Assembly (NCBI GenBank): GCA_002498375.1
Contig: DAHC01000002.1
Span: 1-39,861 of the forward strand
Reading direction: 5' to 3'
From: Methanocorpusculum sp. UBA424
GTDB lineage: Archaea > Halobacteriota > Methanomicrobia > Methanomicrobiales > Methanocorpusculaceae
Length of the DNA stretch: 39,861 bases
In this document: positions 1 to 8,457 of the stretch, piece after piece
How the letters are laid out: every line of letters begins with the position of its first letter
Position numbering within the stretch: position 1 is the first letter of the stretch
Notes under the pieces: generated by a model
The model's database searches: none
Told to the model about the DNA's origin: nothing
The model's input: only the letters and a program-made list of their open reading frames with translations
Position numbers and translations under genes: made by a program

Positions 1-588
1 ATACTAACAATATCATTTTTTCCTAGAAATAGCGGGCATTATTTTCAGATTTTTTTGTGAATGACTAATATTCCATTACATCCAGAATTTGACAGTTGGC
101 AAATATGCTCCCCTAAATCTCTTTCCTTTTTTCTGATTAAGGGGTGCGGGGACGCGACTTCGGCGCGGAGCGTCCCGCGGTGGAAATATCTTATGTTCAA
201 GGCTCGCGTTAACGTCCTGCTTAGCGAATCTGTCGTTGAATAGTCAGAAAGGAAGGGACTGGAGGTGTGCTTCACTCCTGATGAACTACCTGGAATCGTA
301 TATGGGTCTCGAAAATATGATATCTCCACCGCGTCGGGCTCCGCGCCGAAGTCGCCCTCCCGCACCCCATAATTAGAAAAATATGTTATTCATTGAAGAT
401 TTATTCTGAAAAGTAAGTGACTCGCGAGAGAGTTTTTCACGGCTTTTGAAAAATGCTTAGGGGCATTCATTATGTGGCATTTCCACTAACTGTCAAAGTC
501 AGGTTACATATGGTTCCCTGATCATCCATTTGAACCACACCAAAAAAGCCAACGCAAAAAAAATAATTACAGAACCCTATCCCGAAAT
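1..588. other. Non-coding region downstream of the GNAT gene
   Basis: I see no convincing gene here. The open frames on both strands run through the inverted-repeat arms and have no ribosome-binding site or recognisable domain. The part nearest the GNAT stop, read on the minus strand, has two T-runs at about 545-570, a plausible archaeal terminator for the mbh-GNAT operon. Apart from the repeat at 141-370 nothing else is evident. Confidence 0.6.
141..370. repeat. Imperfect inverted repeat, about 50 bp arms, about 130 bp spacer
   Basis: The arm at about 141-190 and the arm at about 320-370 are reverse complements with a few mismatches. They share a GC-rich core (GCGACTTCGGCGCGGAGC) flanked by GGGGTGCGGG on one side and CGCGGTGGA-ATAT on the other. 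The arms are much richer in GC than their surroundings. It could be the ends of a small non-autonomous element or a long hairpin RNA. It is not the same sequence as the dispersed double-hairpin repeats elsewhere in the window. Confidence 0.75.
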
Positions 589-1071
589 TTACCCGCGTCC
601 ACGCCCGAGTGTATACACCCGGGATTTTTCCTTAGCCCCAACATACACAAAGCCCGCCTTTTCGAGCACCCTTTGCGATGCCGCGTTCCACTCATACGGC
701 TCGGCGAAGATCTCGTCGATTGCAAACCTGCGAAACGCCATATCGCAAATCTCTATCACCATCTTCGTCATGATCCCTTTGCCCCAGTAGGGTTTGCCGA
801 GCCAGTATCCAAGCTCCGCCAGGCCATTCCCCCGGCAGAACACGCCGATGCTGCCGATCGCAAAATCGTCATCGGTTATCGCAAGGCAGAGATTTTCCGC
901 CGGATCCTGCTGATGGCAAAACGCGATGAACGCTTTCGCATCGTCGAGGCCATACGGAGAAGGAAACCCTGCCCGCAAATTACGCGCCAGCAGAGGTTCG
1001 TTGGCAAAAAAAGCAAGGGAAGGAGCGTCCCGCTCCTCCCAGGGTCTGAGATCAATCTGCAAACTTCTCAC
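589..1071 (-). CDS. GNAT-family N-acetyltransferase (RimJ/RimL type)
   Basis: A predicted acetyl-CoA-dependent N-acetyltransferase of about 160 residues. The N-terminus (LRPWEERDAPSLAFFANE) is typical of the RimJ/RimL group. The acetyl-CoA loop is LGKPYWGKGIMTKMV near residues 90-105, and the C-terminal NAASQRVLEKAGFVYVG is the usual last strand and helix. I place the start at a GTG whose GTGA overlaps the stop of the preceding ferredoxin gene; the longer open frame would run deep into that gene. The overlap implies translational coupling to the hydrogenase operon, although no known Mbh complex contains an acetyltransferase. The substrate could be a protein N-terminus, an antibiotic or a small amine and cannot be told from sequence. 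Confidence 0.85.
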   Translation of the reverse strand: MRSLQIDLRPWEERDAPSLAFFANEPLLARNLRAGFPSPYGLDDAKAFIAFCHQQDPAENLCLAITDDDFAIGSIGVFCRGNGLAELGYWLGKPYWGKGIMTKMVIEICDMAFRRFAIDEIFAEPYEWNAASQRVLEKAGFVYVGAKEKSRVYTLGRGRG

Positions 1072-1508
1072 TCTATGATCTGGCTTTCGGCGAACCGGTC
1101 TTCCGTTGCCAGCAGGAAATCCGGCGACTGGGAGATCGCTCCCTTCGGGCAGATATCGATACACTGCCCGCAGAAAATACAGTTTCCGACATAAATTCTC
1201 ACTCTCTTCTGGGCACGCGGCTTGTCCTCGGCATCCTTTGCGGGAGGGACCGGATACACGACCTGTTCGATCGCATGGGCAGGACAGACCTTCATACACA
1301 GGCCGCACCCGTTGCAGAGGTTTCGGTCATAGAGCAGTTTTCCCCGCATCGCGGCCGGCGTCTCCACCGGGGGGATCAGTTCGGCTTTTCCTTCGCCGAC
1401 CTTCCCTAAAAATCCGGTGATGGTTTTTGGGAGGCGTGCTGCCGGGAAGAGATTTGTGACCGGCTTTTTCACCGACTGGACAAGGATCTCTTTAAGCATT
1501 GGAAACAT
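1068..1508 (-). CDS. mbhN: Mbh hydrogenase ferredoxin-type subunit (NuoI-like)
   Basis: The electron-entry subunit of the membrane-bound hydrogenase, 146 residues. Two [4Fe-4S] motifs are visible: CNGCGLCMKVCP (Cys 65, 68, 71, 75) and CIFCGQCIDICP (Cys 110, 113, 116, 120). Both are the complete C-x2-C-x2-C-x3-CP form. In this family the subunit passes electrons from reduced ferredoxin to the proximal cluster of MbhJ. A 25-residue insertion separates the two motifs, as in NuoI/EchF homologues. The ATG lies one base after the mbhM stop. It is the last mbh gene and overlaps the GNAT gene downstream. Confidence 0.93.
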   Translation of the reverse strand: MFPMLKEILVQSVKKPVTNLFPAARLPKTITGFLGKVGEGKAELIPPVETPAAMRGKLLYDRNLCNGCGLCMKVCPAHAIEQVVYPVPPAKDAEDKPRAQKRVRIYVGNCIFCGQCIDICPKGAISQSPDFLLATEDRFAESQIIE

Positions 1509-1509
1509 C

Positions 1510-2511
1510 TCAGAGACCTCCCATCAGGAAAGCATCCAGCATCAGAAGAATGATCGCCGCGATCCCAAGGCCCCCGAAGATGAACCAGTAAACCTTCACG
1601 ACCTGCGTGATACGGAACCTTGCCATCATCGTCCTGACCACCGTCACCGAAAAGATCGAGACGATGACCACTTTCACGAAGAAAAAGACCAGATCGACCG
1701 CCGCGGCTCCGGCCCCCGTGAGGCCGAAGACCGGCGAAAGATTCCAGGGCAGCAGGATGATAACGCCGAACGCGATCATCGCGACCGTTTTCACGGCCTG
1801 TGCAAGGGAGAAGACGCCGAGGTTTCTGCCCGAGTACTCGACCAGAATACCTCCAGCAAGTTCCGTTTCGGCTTCGGGGGTATCGAACGGGACCTTCGAG
1901 AGCTCTCCGGGCGTGATCCAGGCAAAGAGGATCAGAAGGATCAGCAGACCGACGATCCCAAGAGGTCCGACCACGTCCCAGACTGATGTTTCCATCAGCG
2001 TCGTAAAGGAGAACGGGTTTGCGACATTCGCGACCATCAGTCTCCAGGCAATAATGATCACTGATACCGCGAGCGGCAGTTCGTAGGCGATCATCGAGAC
2101 CATTTCACGCTGGGCGCCGACCGTTGCATATGGAGAGCCCGAGGCAAATCCGCCGATGACGAGGGCAAGAGATGGAACGATCAGGAGATAGAGGACAAGG
2201 ATCATGTCGCCGGCATCGCCGAGGATCGGGGCAAGGCTTCCAAACGGCAGGTAGAGAAGCACCGCGATCGAGGAGGCGAGGGCGACGACCGGCATCAGAT
2301 TGAAGAGCCAGGGGATCGCGTTTGCCGGCACGATGCTCTGTTTCGCGAACAGTTTTTTCACATCGGTGAACGGCTGGGAAAGGGGCGGGCCCATGCGTGC
2401 CTGCATGTGGGCGACGATCCGCCGGTCGATTCCGGCGAGGAACAGGCCGACGAATATCGCGAGTATCGCGAGGACGACCGTTCCTCCGACGGCTGAGAGG
2501 ATGATGTTCAT
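1510..2511 (-). CDS. mbhM: Mbh hydrogenase membrane anchor subunit (NuoH-like)
   Basis: A 333-residue polytopic membrane protein of the NuoH/EchB/MbhM family, which anchors the hydrogenase arm and couples electron transfer to ion movement. It contains the family segments FAGIDRRIVAHMQARMGPP near the N-terminus, YATVGAQREMVSMIAYELPLA in the middle and PFDTPEAETELAGGILVEYSG, a polar Glu-rich loop facing the redox module. Hydrophobic segments span most of the rest. The start codon overlaps the mbhL stop as ATGA, so translation is coupled. Confidence 0.95.
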   Translation of the reverse strand: MNIILSAVGGTVVLAILAIFVGLFLAGIDRRIVAHMQARMGPPLSQPFTDVKKLFAKQSIVPANAIPWLFNLMPVVALASSIAVLLYLPFGSLAPILGDAGDMILVLYLLIVPSLALVIGGFASGSPYATVGAQREMVSMIAYELPLAVSVIIIAWRLMVANVANPFSFTTLMETSVWDVVGPLGIVGLLILLILFAWITPGELSKVPFDTPEAETELAGGILVEYSGRNLGVFSLAQAVKTVAMIAFGVIILLPWNLSPVFGLTGAGAAAVDLVFFFVKVVIVSIFSVTVVRTMMARFRITQVVKVYWFIFGGLGIAAIILLMLDAFLMGGL

Positions 2512-3728
2512 TGCATCATCCTCCGGGACTTCTCGTAGGACATCTTTGCGAGCTGCTCTTTCGTGAAGATCTTCGTGGATCCGTTATCGGTGACGGCGAC
2601 CCGGTCCGTGCAGGAGAGGCACGGATCGACCGAGGCCACGATGACCGGGATGTCGGCAAGCTGGGCGCCTTTCAGAATGATCGGCCAGACATGCAGATTA
2701 CTGTATGAGGAGGCTTTCACCTTCCAGGCAATTGGAGCTTCCGCTCCGTCCATCACGACATAATGGACCGCTTCCCCTCTCGGGGCTTCGTGCCGTCCGA
2801 CTGCTTCGCCCGATGCCTTCTTGCAGGCCGAGAGGATCTTTGCGACCTTCTCTTCCCAGATGACGGGACCTTGCGGCATGTTGTCGAGGCATGTCTCGAT
2901 GATCTCTATCGACTGGGCGATCTCGAAGATGCGGACCACGATCCGATCATACGTATCGCCGTTCACGTCGCTTCCGTAGATGGTCGGGATGACCGGCTTG
3001 ATGTCCAGATCCCCGTAGGCACAGTAGGGATAATCCACACGGAGATCGGCGGTCACGCCGGATGCCCGCGAGGTAGGGCCGACGGCGGAATACGCCATCG
3101 CGGTCTCAAATGAGAGAAGGCCTGTGCCGACACAGCGGGATTTGATCACCGCGTCTTCGAGGAAGAGTTTTTTGAGTTTTGCAAACAGGTCCTTGTAGGT
3201 GTTCAGACATTTGCGGATCTTTGCATGCTGATCCTCGGTGATGTCCCGGCGGGTTCCGCCGATCTGGATGATGTCGTAGTTGACCCGGTTTCCGGTGATC
3301 ACTTCAATCGCGTCCATCGCCTCTTCGCGGACCCTCCACGCAAGATAGAACAGCGTGTCGAATCCAAGCTCGTGAGCGGCGACTCCTGCCCAAAGCAGGT
3401 GGGACTGGATACGCTCGAACTCGGCGATGATCGTTCTGACGTAATCGCCCCGTTCGGGGACGGTGATGTCGGCGATCTGTTCGACCGCTCTTGCAAATGA
3501 AAGCGAGTGGGTCACGCCGCAGATACCGCAGATCCGGTCCGTGAGATGCACGATCTGGACAGGGTTTCTTGAAAGACCCATCCATTCGATGCCGCGGTGG
3601 GTCTGGCCCGGCGTGAAGTCGGCCGAGATGACCTCTTCCCCGACCACGGTCAGTTCGATGTGGACCGGCTCTTTTAACGCCGGGTGGATCGGACCGACAG
3701 GGACGATGTAGGGTGCTTTTCCGGCCAT
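2508..3728 (-). CDS. mbhL: Mbh [NiFe] hydrogenase catalytic large subunit
   Basis: The catalytic subunit of a group 4 membrane-bound hydrogenase, 406 residues, carrying the Ni-Fe active site that reduces protons with electrons from ferredoxin. All four nickel-binding cysteines are visible: RICGIC (Cys 67 and 70) and DPCLSC (Cys 370 and 373). The gene therefore encodes a true hydrogenase and not a cysteine-less NuoD-like homologue. About 33 residues follow the last cysteine motif. The start abuts the mbhK stop, and the stop overlaps the mbhM start. No maturation genes (hypA-F) are in the window, so they must lie elsewhere. Confidence 0.96.
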   Translation of the reverse strand: MAGKAPYIVPVGPIHPALKEPVHIELTVVGEEVISADFTPGQTHRGIEWMGLSRNPVQIVHLTDRICGICGVTHSLSFARAVEQIADITVPERGDYVRTIIAEFERIQSHLLWAGVAAHELGFDTLFYLAWRVREEAMDAIEVITGNRVNYDIIQIGGTRRDITEDQHAKIRKCLNTYKDLFAKLKKLFLEDAVIKSRCVGTGLLSFETAMAYSAVGPTSRASGVTADLRVDYPYCAYGDLDIKPVIPTIYGSDVNGDTYDRIVVRIFEIAQSIEIIETCLDNMPQGPVIWEEKVAKILSACKKASGEAVGRHEAPRGEAVHYVVMDGAEAPIAWKVKASSYSNLHVWPIILKGAQLADIPVIVASVDPCLSCTDRVAVTDNGSTKIFTKEQLAKMSYEKSRRMMQ

Positions 3729-4310
3729 TTACTCATCCTCCAGAGGTGCCGGCGGCCGGTTTTCCGGTCTTCCGCATGCCCAGAGATCCTTGATCATCGA
3801 GTCGGGGATCCTCTTCTCGTCTTTTCTCAGCGGATAGACATCTTTTGGGAAGTCCTGCGGCAGGAAGAATTTGTGTTTTGCTTCCGGCAGTCCGTCGACG
3901 ATGATGCCGAGGTACTCCCGCTTCTCCTGTTCGGTGAAGGCCGCCCCCTCCATCAGATCGGTGATCGTCGGGATATGCGGATCGGCTTTCGGGAGATCAA
4001 AAGAAATGATGACCATACACTCGGTTTTTTCGATCCCGCCGTAGAGCGAGAAGATGTACTGGACGCGAAGATTTGGATCCTTTGCTCCTTTGTCGTATCC
4101 TGAGATGCAGGACAGGTGCGGATATCTGATCTTCATCAGCTCCTCAACTGCCTGATGGATCGCTTCTCTTTTGATCGTGATCCAGATATTGCTGTTTTCC
4201 CGTTTCTTCACGCCTTCGGCTCTGACCCTGATGGCGGAGTCCAGAATAGAATCGCCGAGTGCGGCTTTGAGTTTCTCCACTACTTCCGCAGGGGTATATA
4301 TTTCGTCCAT
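3729..4310 (-). CDS. mbhK: Mbh hydrogenase NuoC-like subunit
   Basis: The NuoC/EchD-type subunit (about 193 residues) that packs against the large subunit in group 4 hydrogenases. A longer frame exists, but its first 57 codons overlap mbhJ and look like frame noise. The ATG at 4310 (MDEIYTPAEVVEKLK) shares one base with the mbhJ stop and gives a protein of family length. The NuoC-like core is RYPHLSCISGYDKG with the following beta strands, and AAFTEQEKREYLGIIVDG lies near residues 120-140. The C-terminus is Pro/Glu-rich. Confidence 0.9.
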   Translation of the reverse strand: MDEIYTPAEVVEKLKAALGDSILDSAIRVRAEGVKKRENSNIWITIKREAIHQAVEELMKIRYPHLSCISGYDKGAKDPNLRVQYIFSLYGGIEKTECMVIISFDLPKADPHIPTITDLMEGAAFTEQEKREYLGIIVDGLPEAKHKFFLPQDFPKDVYPLRKDEKRIPDSMIKDLWACGRPENRPPAPLEDE

Positions 4311-4741
4311 TATTTTCCTCCTTCGAGTCGTTCGAGCTTCGCGATCGCCGTAACCACGCCGTTTATAATTGCCTCTGGTCTCGGCGCACATCCCGGGACA
4401 TATACGTCCACCGGGATGATCTGATCGATAGGACCTGCCAGATTGTATGATGTCGAGAACACGCCGCCTGACTGGCCGCATGTTCCAACGACCATAACCA
4501 CTTTGGGTCCGGCCATCTGGGCATAGACCCGGCGAAGTCTGTCGGCCATCTGATTCGTGACGGGTCCCGTTACGAGTAAAACGTCAGCATGGCGGGGAGA
4601 CCCCACGAGTTTCACGCCGAAGCGTTCCGGGTCATACCTTGGGGTGAGGGTAGCCACGATCTCGATGTCGCAGCCGTTACACGAACCCGCATTGAAGTGG
4701 AAGACCCAGAGGGATCTGTTTAAGGATGGTGTGAGTTTCAT
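4310..4741 (-). CDS. mbhJ: Mbh hydrogenase small subunit (NuoB-like)
   Basis: The small electron-transfer subunit, 143 residues, holding the [4Fe-4S] cluster next to the Ni-Fe site. The cluster ligands are visible as CNGCD near the N-terminus, VVGTCGQSGG in the middle and VPGCAPRPEAI near the C-terminus, the NuoB/EchC pattern. The frame is open 16 codons further upstream, but I place the start at 4741, where ATG overlaps the mbhI stop (ATGA) and the protein begins MKLTPSLNRSLWVFH as in homologues. It shares one base with mbhK. Confidence 0.94.
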   Translation of the reverse strand: MKLTPSLNRSLWVFHFNAGSCNGCDIEIVATLTPRYDPERFGVKLVGSPRHADVLLVTGPVTNQMADRLRRVYAQMAGPKVVMVVGTCGQSGGVFSTSYNLAGPIDQIIPVDVYVPGCAPRPEAIINGVVTAIAKLERLEGGK

Positions 4742-5076
4742 AAGACGATCACCACCACGAAGATCACGATGACTCCTATCAGGAACCATGCGAGATAGTC
4801 GTTCACCACACCGGAATGGAGCGGAACGAGTTTGTCGTAGTAACCTTTGAGGGCCTGGGTGAATCCCCAGTACATGTTCCCGCCTCTGATGTGGACTGCG
4901 CCTTTTTCGGGCTCGTCGTTTCCGGAGAGGTAGGGTTTCGTCTGTTCGGTCCCTTTGTCGTAGTCGGACTCACCGCAGCGCCAGATCAGCCAGGCGAAGA
5001 GAAGTCCCGTGGCCATGACGACGACCCAGATGAGCGGATTCCAGAATCCGTATCCTGTGATAAGATCGCCGATCAT
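4738..5076 (-). CDS. mbhI: Mbh complex subunit I
   Basis: A 112-residue subunit with a transmembrane helix at each end and a polar middle of about 50 residues (GESDYDKGTEQTKPYLSGND). In Pyrococcus-type Mbh complexes MbhI links the antiporter-like module to the hydrogenase module. Assignment rests mainly on its place between mbhH and mbhJ and on the two-helix architecture. It overlaps both neighbours by four bases. Confidence 0.85.
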   Translation of the reverse strand: MIGDLITGYGFWNPLIWVVVMATGLLFAWLIWRCGESDYDKGTEQTKPYLSGNDEPEKGAVHIRGGNMYWGFTQALKGYYDKLVPLHSGVVNDYLAWFLIGVIVIFVVVIVL

Positions 5077-6644
5077 AATCCGCCTCCAAGGACCGCGGTG
5101 ATATATGCACCATTATTAATAAGGGCATCGGCCGCCGGAGTAATGAGATTGTTCACCACAAGATCCGGCACGAGACCGAATCCGATGACGAAGATCGTCA
5201 GAATGACCATACCTGCGATCATGAGTTTCGGGACTTCCTTCACTTCCGCATACTCGGGGAGCTGCGGTCCCATGAACATCGAGTGGAACACTTTCATGAA
5301 GGATGCGAGCGTCAGAATCGAGACGACCATTGCAATGATCGAAAGGGCCGGGTTGAACGCGAAGACCGATTCGTAGATCATCAGTTTTGATGCAAACCCG
5401 TTGAACGGCGGGATTCCGGCGATCGCCAATGCTCCGATCAGGAAGAAGATCATCGTCCATTTCATGTTGTGGCCGAGACCTCCCATCTTGTTCAGACTCC
5501 AGACGCCTGTCCGGTAAATCACTGCGCCGACCGCGAGGAACAAAAGACCCTTGTACATCGCGTGGTTGATGATATGGAAGAGACCTCCTTCCATGGCCGT
5601 CTGACCAAAAGCTGCCATTGCGAGCGGATCGCCCAAAACGGCCAAGGCCACGCCCACGCCGAGAAGCATGTATCCGGTCTGGGAAACGGCATGGTAGGCG
5701 AGCAGGCGTTTGACATCCTTCTGGGGGATGGCCATCGTAACGCCGATGACCATCGACAAAACACCAAGGATGATGACGACCCAGCCGATTGTAACGGTGT
5801 TGAAGATATCGCCGTAGAGCGTGAAAACGATCCGGAAGAGTCCGTACAGACCTGCCTGGCTCGCCACGATCATCGCCGCGGTGATCCCCGAGGGGGCGAC
5901 CGAGTAGGCGTCCGGCGTCGCAAAGTGGAAAGGCACTGAGCCTGCTTTCATGGCGAGCGCCGTGATGAAGAGGACGAGGGCGACGATGTTTACCGTCGTG
6001 AAGCTCATCTGCGACGCGATGAACGCCATGTTCAGGGAGTTGTACTGGGCATACAGCAGACCGATCCCGAACAGGACCATAAGACCGCCGACGGTGTTGA
6101 CGATCAGATATTTGAGCGCTCCTTCGGCGGCTATGCCTCCTTTCCTGTGGTAGGAGACGAGCGCAGCGCCGGCGAGGGAGTTGATCTCCAAGAACACGAA
6201 GAAGTTGAACAGATCCCCGGTCGAGACCATGCCGAAGATGCCGGCGGTCAGCAGGAGATAGAGAGCATAGAGCTCGGATTTTCCGCTCCGCTCCTTTTGT
6301 GAGGAGACGAGATACAAAACGACCGCGAACGAAACGATCGCCGCGGAAAGCAGCATGAATGCGCAAAATCCGTCGATCGTGAAGATGATCCTAAATGGGA
6401 TCCCGCCCGAATCGATCGGCGCCGCAGGTGAGCCTGCTGCCGCTCCGAAGACATATACGATCGTTCCTTTCGTGAAGACGGTGACCGCCGTAATAACGGC
6501 GGTAAGACTTGACACGAACGAGGCAAGAATGATCCAGACATCATGGATCTTCGGCGCGAACTTCCCGATGATCGGGATGAGGAAGGCGAAGAACAGCGGA
6601 ACTGCGATCAGCAGTGCCGGCATATTGTCAAGAAGCATGTTCAT
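5073..6644 (-). CDS. mbhH: Mbh antiporter-like proton/sodium channel subunit (MrpD/NuoM type)
   Basis: The large ion-translocating subunit, 523 residues, of the MrpD/NuoL/NuoM family. Family features include FFVFLEINSLAGAALVSYH with the key membrane Glu, ALAMKAGSVPFHFATPDAY with the conserved Lys, and LLAYHAVSQTGYMLLG with a broken-helix His. Hydrophobic helices cover nearly the whole length. It is presumed to couple ferredoxin oxidation to ion pumping; whether H+ or Na+ moves cannot be decided from sequence. It overlaps mbhG and mbhI by ATGA. Confidence 0.95.
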   Translation of the reverse strand: MNMLLDNMPALLIAVPLFFAFLIPIIGKFAPKIHDVWIILASFVSSLTAVITAVTVFTKGTIVYVFGAAAGSPAAPIDSGGIPFRIIFTIDGFCAFMLLSAAIVSFAVVLYLVSSQKERSGKSELYALYLLLTAGIFGMVSTGDLFNFFVFLEINSLAGAALVSYHRKGGIAAEGALKYLIVNTVGGLMVLFGIGLLYAQYNSLNMAFIASQMSFTTVNIVALVLFITALAMKAGSVPFHFATPDAYSVAPSGITAAMIVASQAGLYGLFRIVFTLYGDIFNTVTIGWVVIILGVLSMVIGVTMAIPQKDVKRLLAYHAVSQTGYMLLGVGVALAVLGDPLAMAAFGQTAMEGGLFHIINHAMYKGLLFLAVGAVIYRTGVWSLNKMGGLGHNMKWTMIFFLIGALAIAGIPPFNGFASKLMIYESVFAFNPALSIIAMVVSILTLASFMKVFHSMFMGPQLPEYAEVKEVPKLMIAGMVILTIFVIGFGLVPDLVVNNLITPAADALINNGAYITAVLGGGL

Positions 6645-6988
6645 TCCTTGAGCCTCCGTATCTTATTCGAATTGACCGTGCCGTATTTCTTATAGATGAC
6701 CATCACCAATGCGAGCATAAGGGCGGTCGTTGCGACACCGATAACGATGTTCGTGAGTGTGAGCGCCTGGACCGTCGGGAGAACCATCTCGGCGCCTTCG
6801 GGGGCACTGGTGAAGATCGGGGCGATCCCGTTTTCCCGGTATCCGAGAGCGACGAGGAACAGGTTGACCGCTCCCTCGAGGATCGAGAGGCCCATCACCA
6901 TTTTTATCATATTCTTCTTGAGAAGAATGATGGCAAGCGAGATGCCTATCAGTAATGCCACCGCGATGAACGGCAGATTTGCAATCAT
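6641..6988 (-). CDS. mbhG: Mbh subunit G (MrpC/NuoK-like)
   Basis: A 115-residue protein with three hydrophobic segments, of the MrpC/NuoK family. The first helix pair (IAVALLIGISLAIILLKKNMIKMVMGLSILEGAVNLFLVALGY) contains the conserved membrane Glu in the second helix, used in the proton path in NuoK. The last helix is LTNIVIGVATTALMLALVMVIYKKYG. It forms part of the Mrp-like module and is coupled by ATGA overlaps on both sides. Confidence 0.93.
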   Translation of the reverse strand: MIANLPFIAVALLIGISLAIILLKKNMIKMVMGLSILEGAVNLFLVALGYRENGIAPIFTSAPEGAEMVLPTVQALTLTNIVIGVATTALMLALVMVIYKKYGTVNSNKIRRLKE

Positions 6989-7533
6989 TTTCTCCCTCCT
7001 TTTCCTTTTTTCCTCTTACTGACGAGCGGGGCGGCCGATTCTGCAGCTTCCGCGTCTTCCTCCTGCTGTGTTTTCTCTTGGAGGCCTGCGAACATGATGA
7101 GCGTCACGACCGAGAGTGCGCCGAAAACCTCGATACCGATCGCAAAGTTCAGGATCGGGATGGTTCCGGCGGTGAAGAGATCGCCCGGGTTTACTCCGTA
7201 GGCGACCGGATGGCCGAAGAGTCCTCCTGAGGCGTTGAGCCAGTTGAAGAGGAGTCCGGAGCCGACGACGATTCCGGCGAGCGCAGTACAGATGTAGAGC
7301 ATCAGACCTGCGGATTCGACGAGTTTGAAGTTCGTGATCGGGATGAACCTCTCCAGACAGTCACGGTAGTAGTAACTGACGAGGAGCAGAGCAACGCCGG
7401 TCGCGATGACCGCACCTCCCTGGAATCCGCCGCCAGGCGTGATATGTCCGTGGACCACGATGTAAAAGCCGAAGATGAAGATCAGCGGAACGAGGAGTCT
7501 GCCGGCGTTTCGTCCGATAAGACCGAGCGTCAT
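6985..7533 (-). CDS. mbhF: Mbh subunit F (MrpB-like)
   Basis: A 182-residue membrane protein of the MrpB/MnhB family. The hallmark GFYIVVHGHITPGGGFQGGAV lies near residues 20-42, with further helices and a long loop (GLLFNWLNASGGLFGHP). The C-terminal 25 residues are charged and cytoplasmic (EEDAEAAESAAPLVSKRKKG). The family is a structural part of the Mrp antiporter and of Mbh. It overlaps mbhE and mbhG by four bases each. Confidence 0.94.
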   Translation of the reverse strand: MTLGLIGRNAGRLLVPLIFIFGFYIVVHGHITPGGGFQGGAVIATGVALLLVSYYYRDCLERFIPITNFKLVESAGLMLYICTALAGIVVGSGLLFNWLNASGGLFGHPVAYGVNPGDLFTAGTIPILNFAIGIEVFGALSVVTLIMFAGLQEKTQQEEDAEAAESAAPLVSKRKKGKGGRK

Positions 7534-7814
7534 TTGTACAGCCTCCTGAAGACCATAGCGACCCCGAGGACCGCGATGAAGAGAACGGTCGCTTCGCCGA
7601 GCGTGTCGAAACCACGGTAGTCGAAGACGATCGAGGCGACGACGTTGTTCGCACCGGTCTCGACCTGCGAGTGGTCGATGTAGTACTGGTCGGTCGATGA
7701 GGTGATCGGATCACCGAAGTTCAGACCGACGGCCGGAACAAGAAGGATGAGCGTTGCAAGAACGACCAGAACAATCATGAATCTCGGATGGAATATGGAT
7801 CCTGTCTCTTTCAT
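7530..7814 (-). CDS. mbhE: Mbh subunit E (MrpA C-terminal type)
   Basis: A 94-residue protein matching the C-terminal MbhE-like part of MrpA. It has one N-terminal helix, a loop (YYIDHSQVETGANNVVASI) and the signature IVFDYRGFDTLGEATVLF leading into the last helix. In Mrp antiporters this region is fused to MrpA, whereas in Mbh it is a separate gene, as here. Confidence 0.92.
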   Translation of the reverse strand: MKETGSIFHPRFMIVLVVLATLILLVPAVGLNFGDPITSSTDQYYIDHSQVETGANNVVASIVFDYRGFDTLGEATVLFIAVLGVAMVFRRLYK

Positions 7815-8083
7815 TCGTCATCACCTTCCTTGCGTTTTGTCCCGCGGATGGCGATCATCATGATGGCCGTCGAGATACCGGCGCCGATACTTGCTTCGGC
7901 GATGGCCACGTCAGGAGCCTGCAGAATGAAGAACTCGAGTGCGAGCAGGAAACTGAATGCGGCACAGGCGATCGCAGCGGCGATGAGGTCTTTTAAGAAA
8001 AAGACCGTTACTGCGCAAAGAACGATCGCTGCAAGGAACAGGAGATGCAAAACCACATAGCTTTCAGGGAAGAGTTCGATCAT
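7811..8083 (-). CDS. mbhD: Mbh subunit D (DUF4040, MrpA-derived)
   Basis: A 90-residue three-helix protein of the DUF4040/MbhD family, equivalent to an internal part of MrpA. The signature is ALEFFILQAPDVAIAEASIGAGISTAIMM, with its acidic residues in the membrane near residues 50-65. The C-terminus is charged. It overlaps mbhC and mbhE by ATGA. Confidence 0.92.
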   Translation of the reverse strand: MIELFPESYVVLHLLFLAAIVLCAVTVFFLKDLIAAAIACAAFSFLLALEFFILQAPDVAIAEASIGAGISTAIMMIAIRGTKRKEGDDE

Positions 8084-8457
8084 CGCTTCTTTTCCTCCCT
8101 GCGTTTCATGGATTCTATATCATCCTTCAGCGCGTCTGATTTCGCGTCCGGTCTGTTTCCGGAACGATACGCACTGCGGGCGATCGCATGGGTGGAGGTG
8201 GTCCCCGTTATCACCGTGACGACGAGGGCAATAAGGATGTGCGCCCCGAAGTTGAGCCAGGCTCCTTCGCCGGAGAGGAACAGACCGGCGGCATAGATGA
8301 GGACGGCGGCTCCCATGAAGAGGATGCCGAAGCTGCCGACAAGTCCGGCGGCATGGATGCGGGTGTAGAAGTCAGGGAACCGGAAAAGACCGATCACCCC
8401 GAGGATGCTGAATATGAGTGAGATCAGCACGCAGACGGTTACGATTATGTCGATCAT
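8080..8457 (-). CDS. mbhC: Mbh subunit C (MrpG-like)
   Basis: A 125-residue MrpG/MnhG-type protein with three hydrophobic segments. The family segment IGLFRFPDFYTRIHAAGLVGSFG lies near residues 22-45. The C-terminal 30 residues are highly charged (DAKSDALKDDIESMKRREEKKR) and presumably cytoplasmic. It overlaps mbhB and mbhD by four bases. Confidence 0.92.
   Translation of the reverse strand: MIDIIVTVCVLISLIFSILGVIGLFRFPDFYTRIHAAGLVGSFGILFMGAAVLIYAAGLFLSGEGAWLNFGAHILIALVVTVITGTTSTHAIARSAYRSGNRPDAKSDALKDDIESMKRREEKKR

Noticed and set aside
45..365. Open frame of 106 codons on the minus strand near the window start
   Set aside because: It runs through both arms of the inverted repeat, has no ribosome-binding site and its product resembles no protein.
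3729..4481. Longer version of MbhK starting 57 codons upstream
   Set aside because: The extension overlaps mbhJ, is Arg-rich frame noise, and the ATG at 4310 fits family length and operon spacing.
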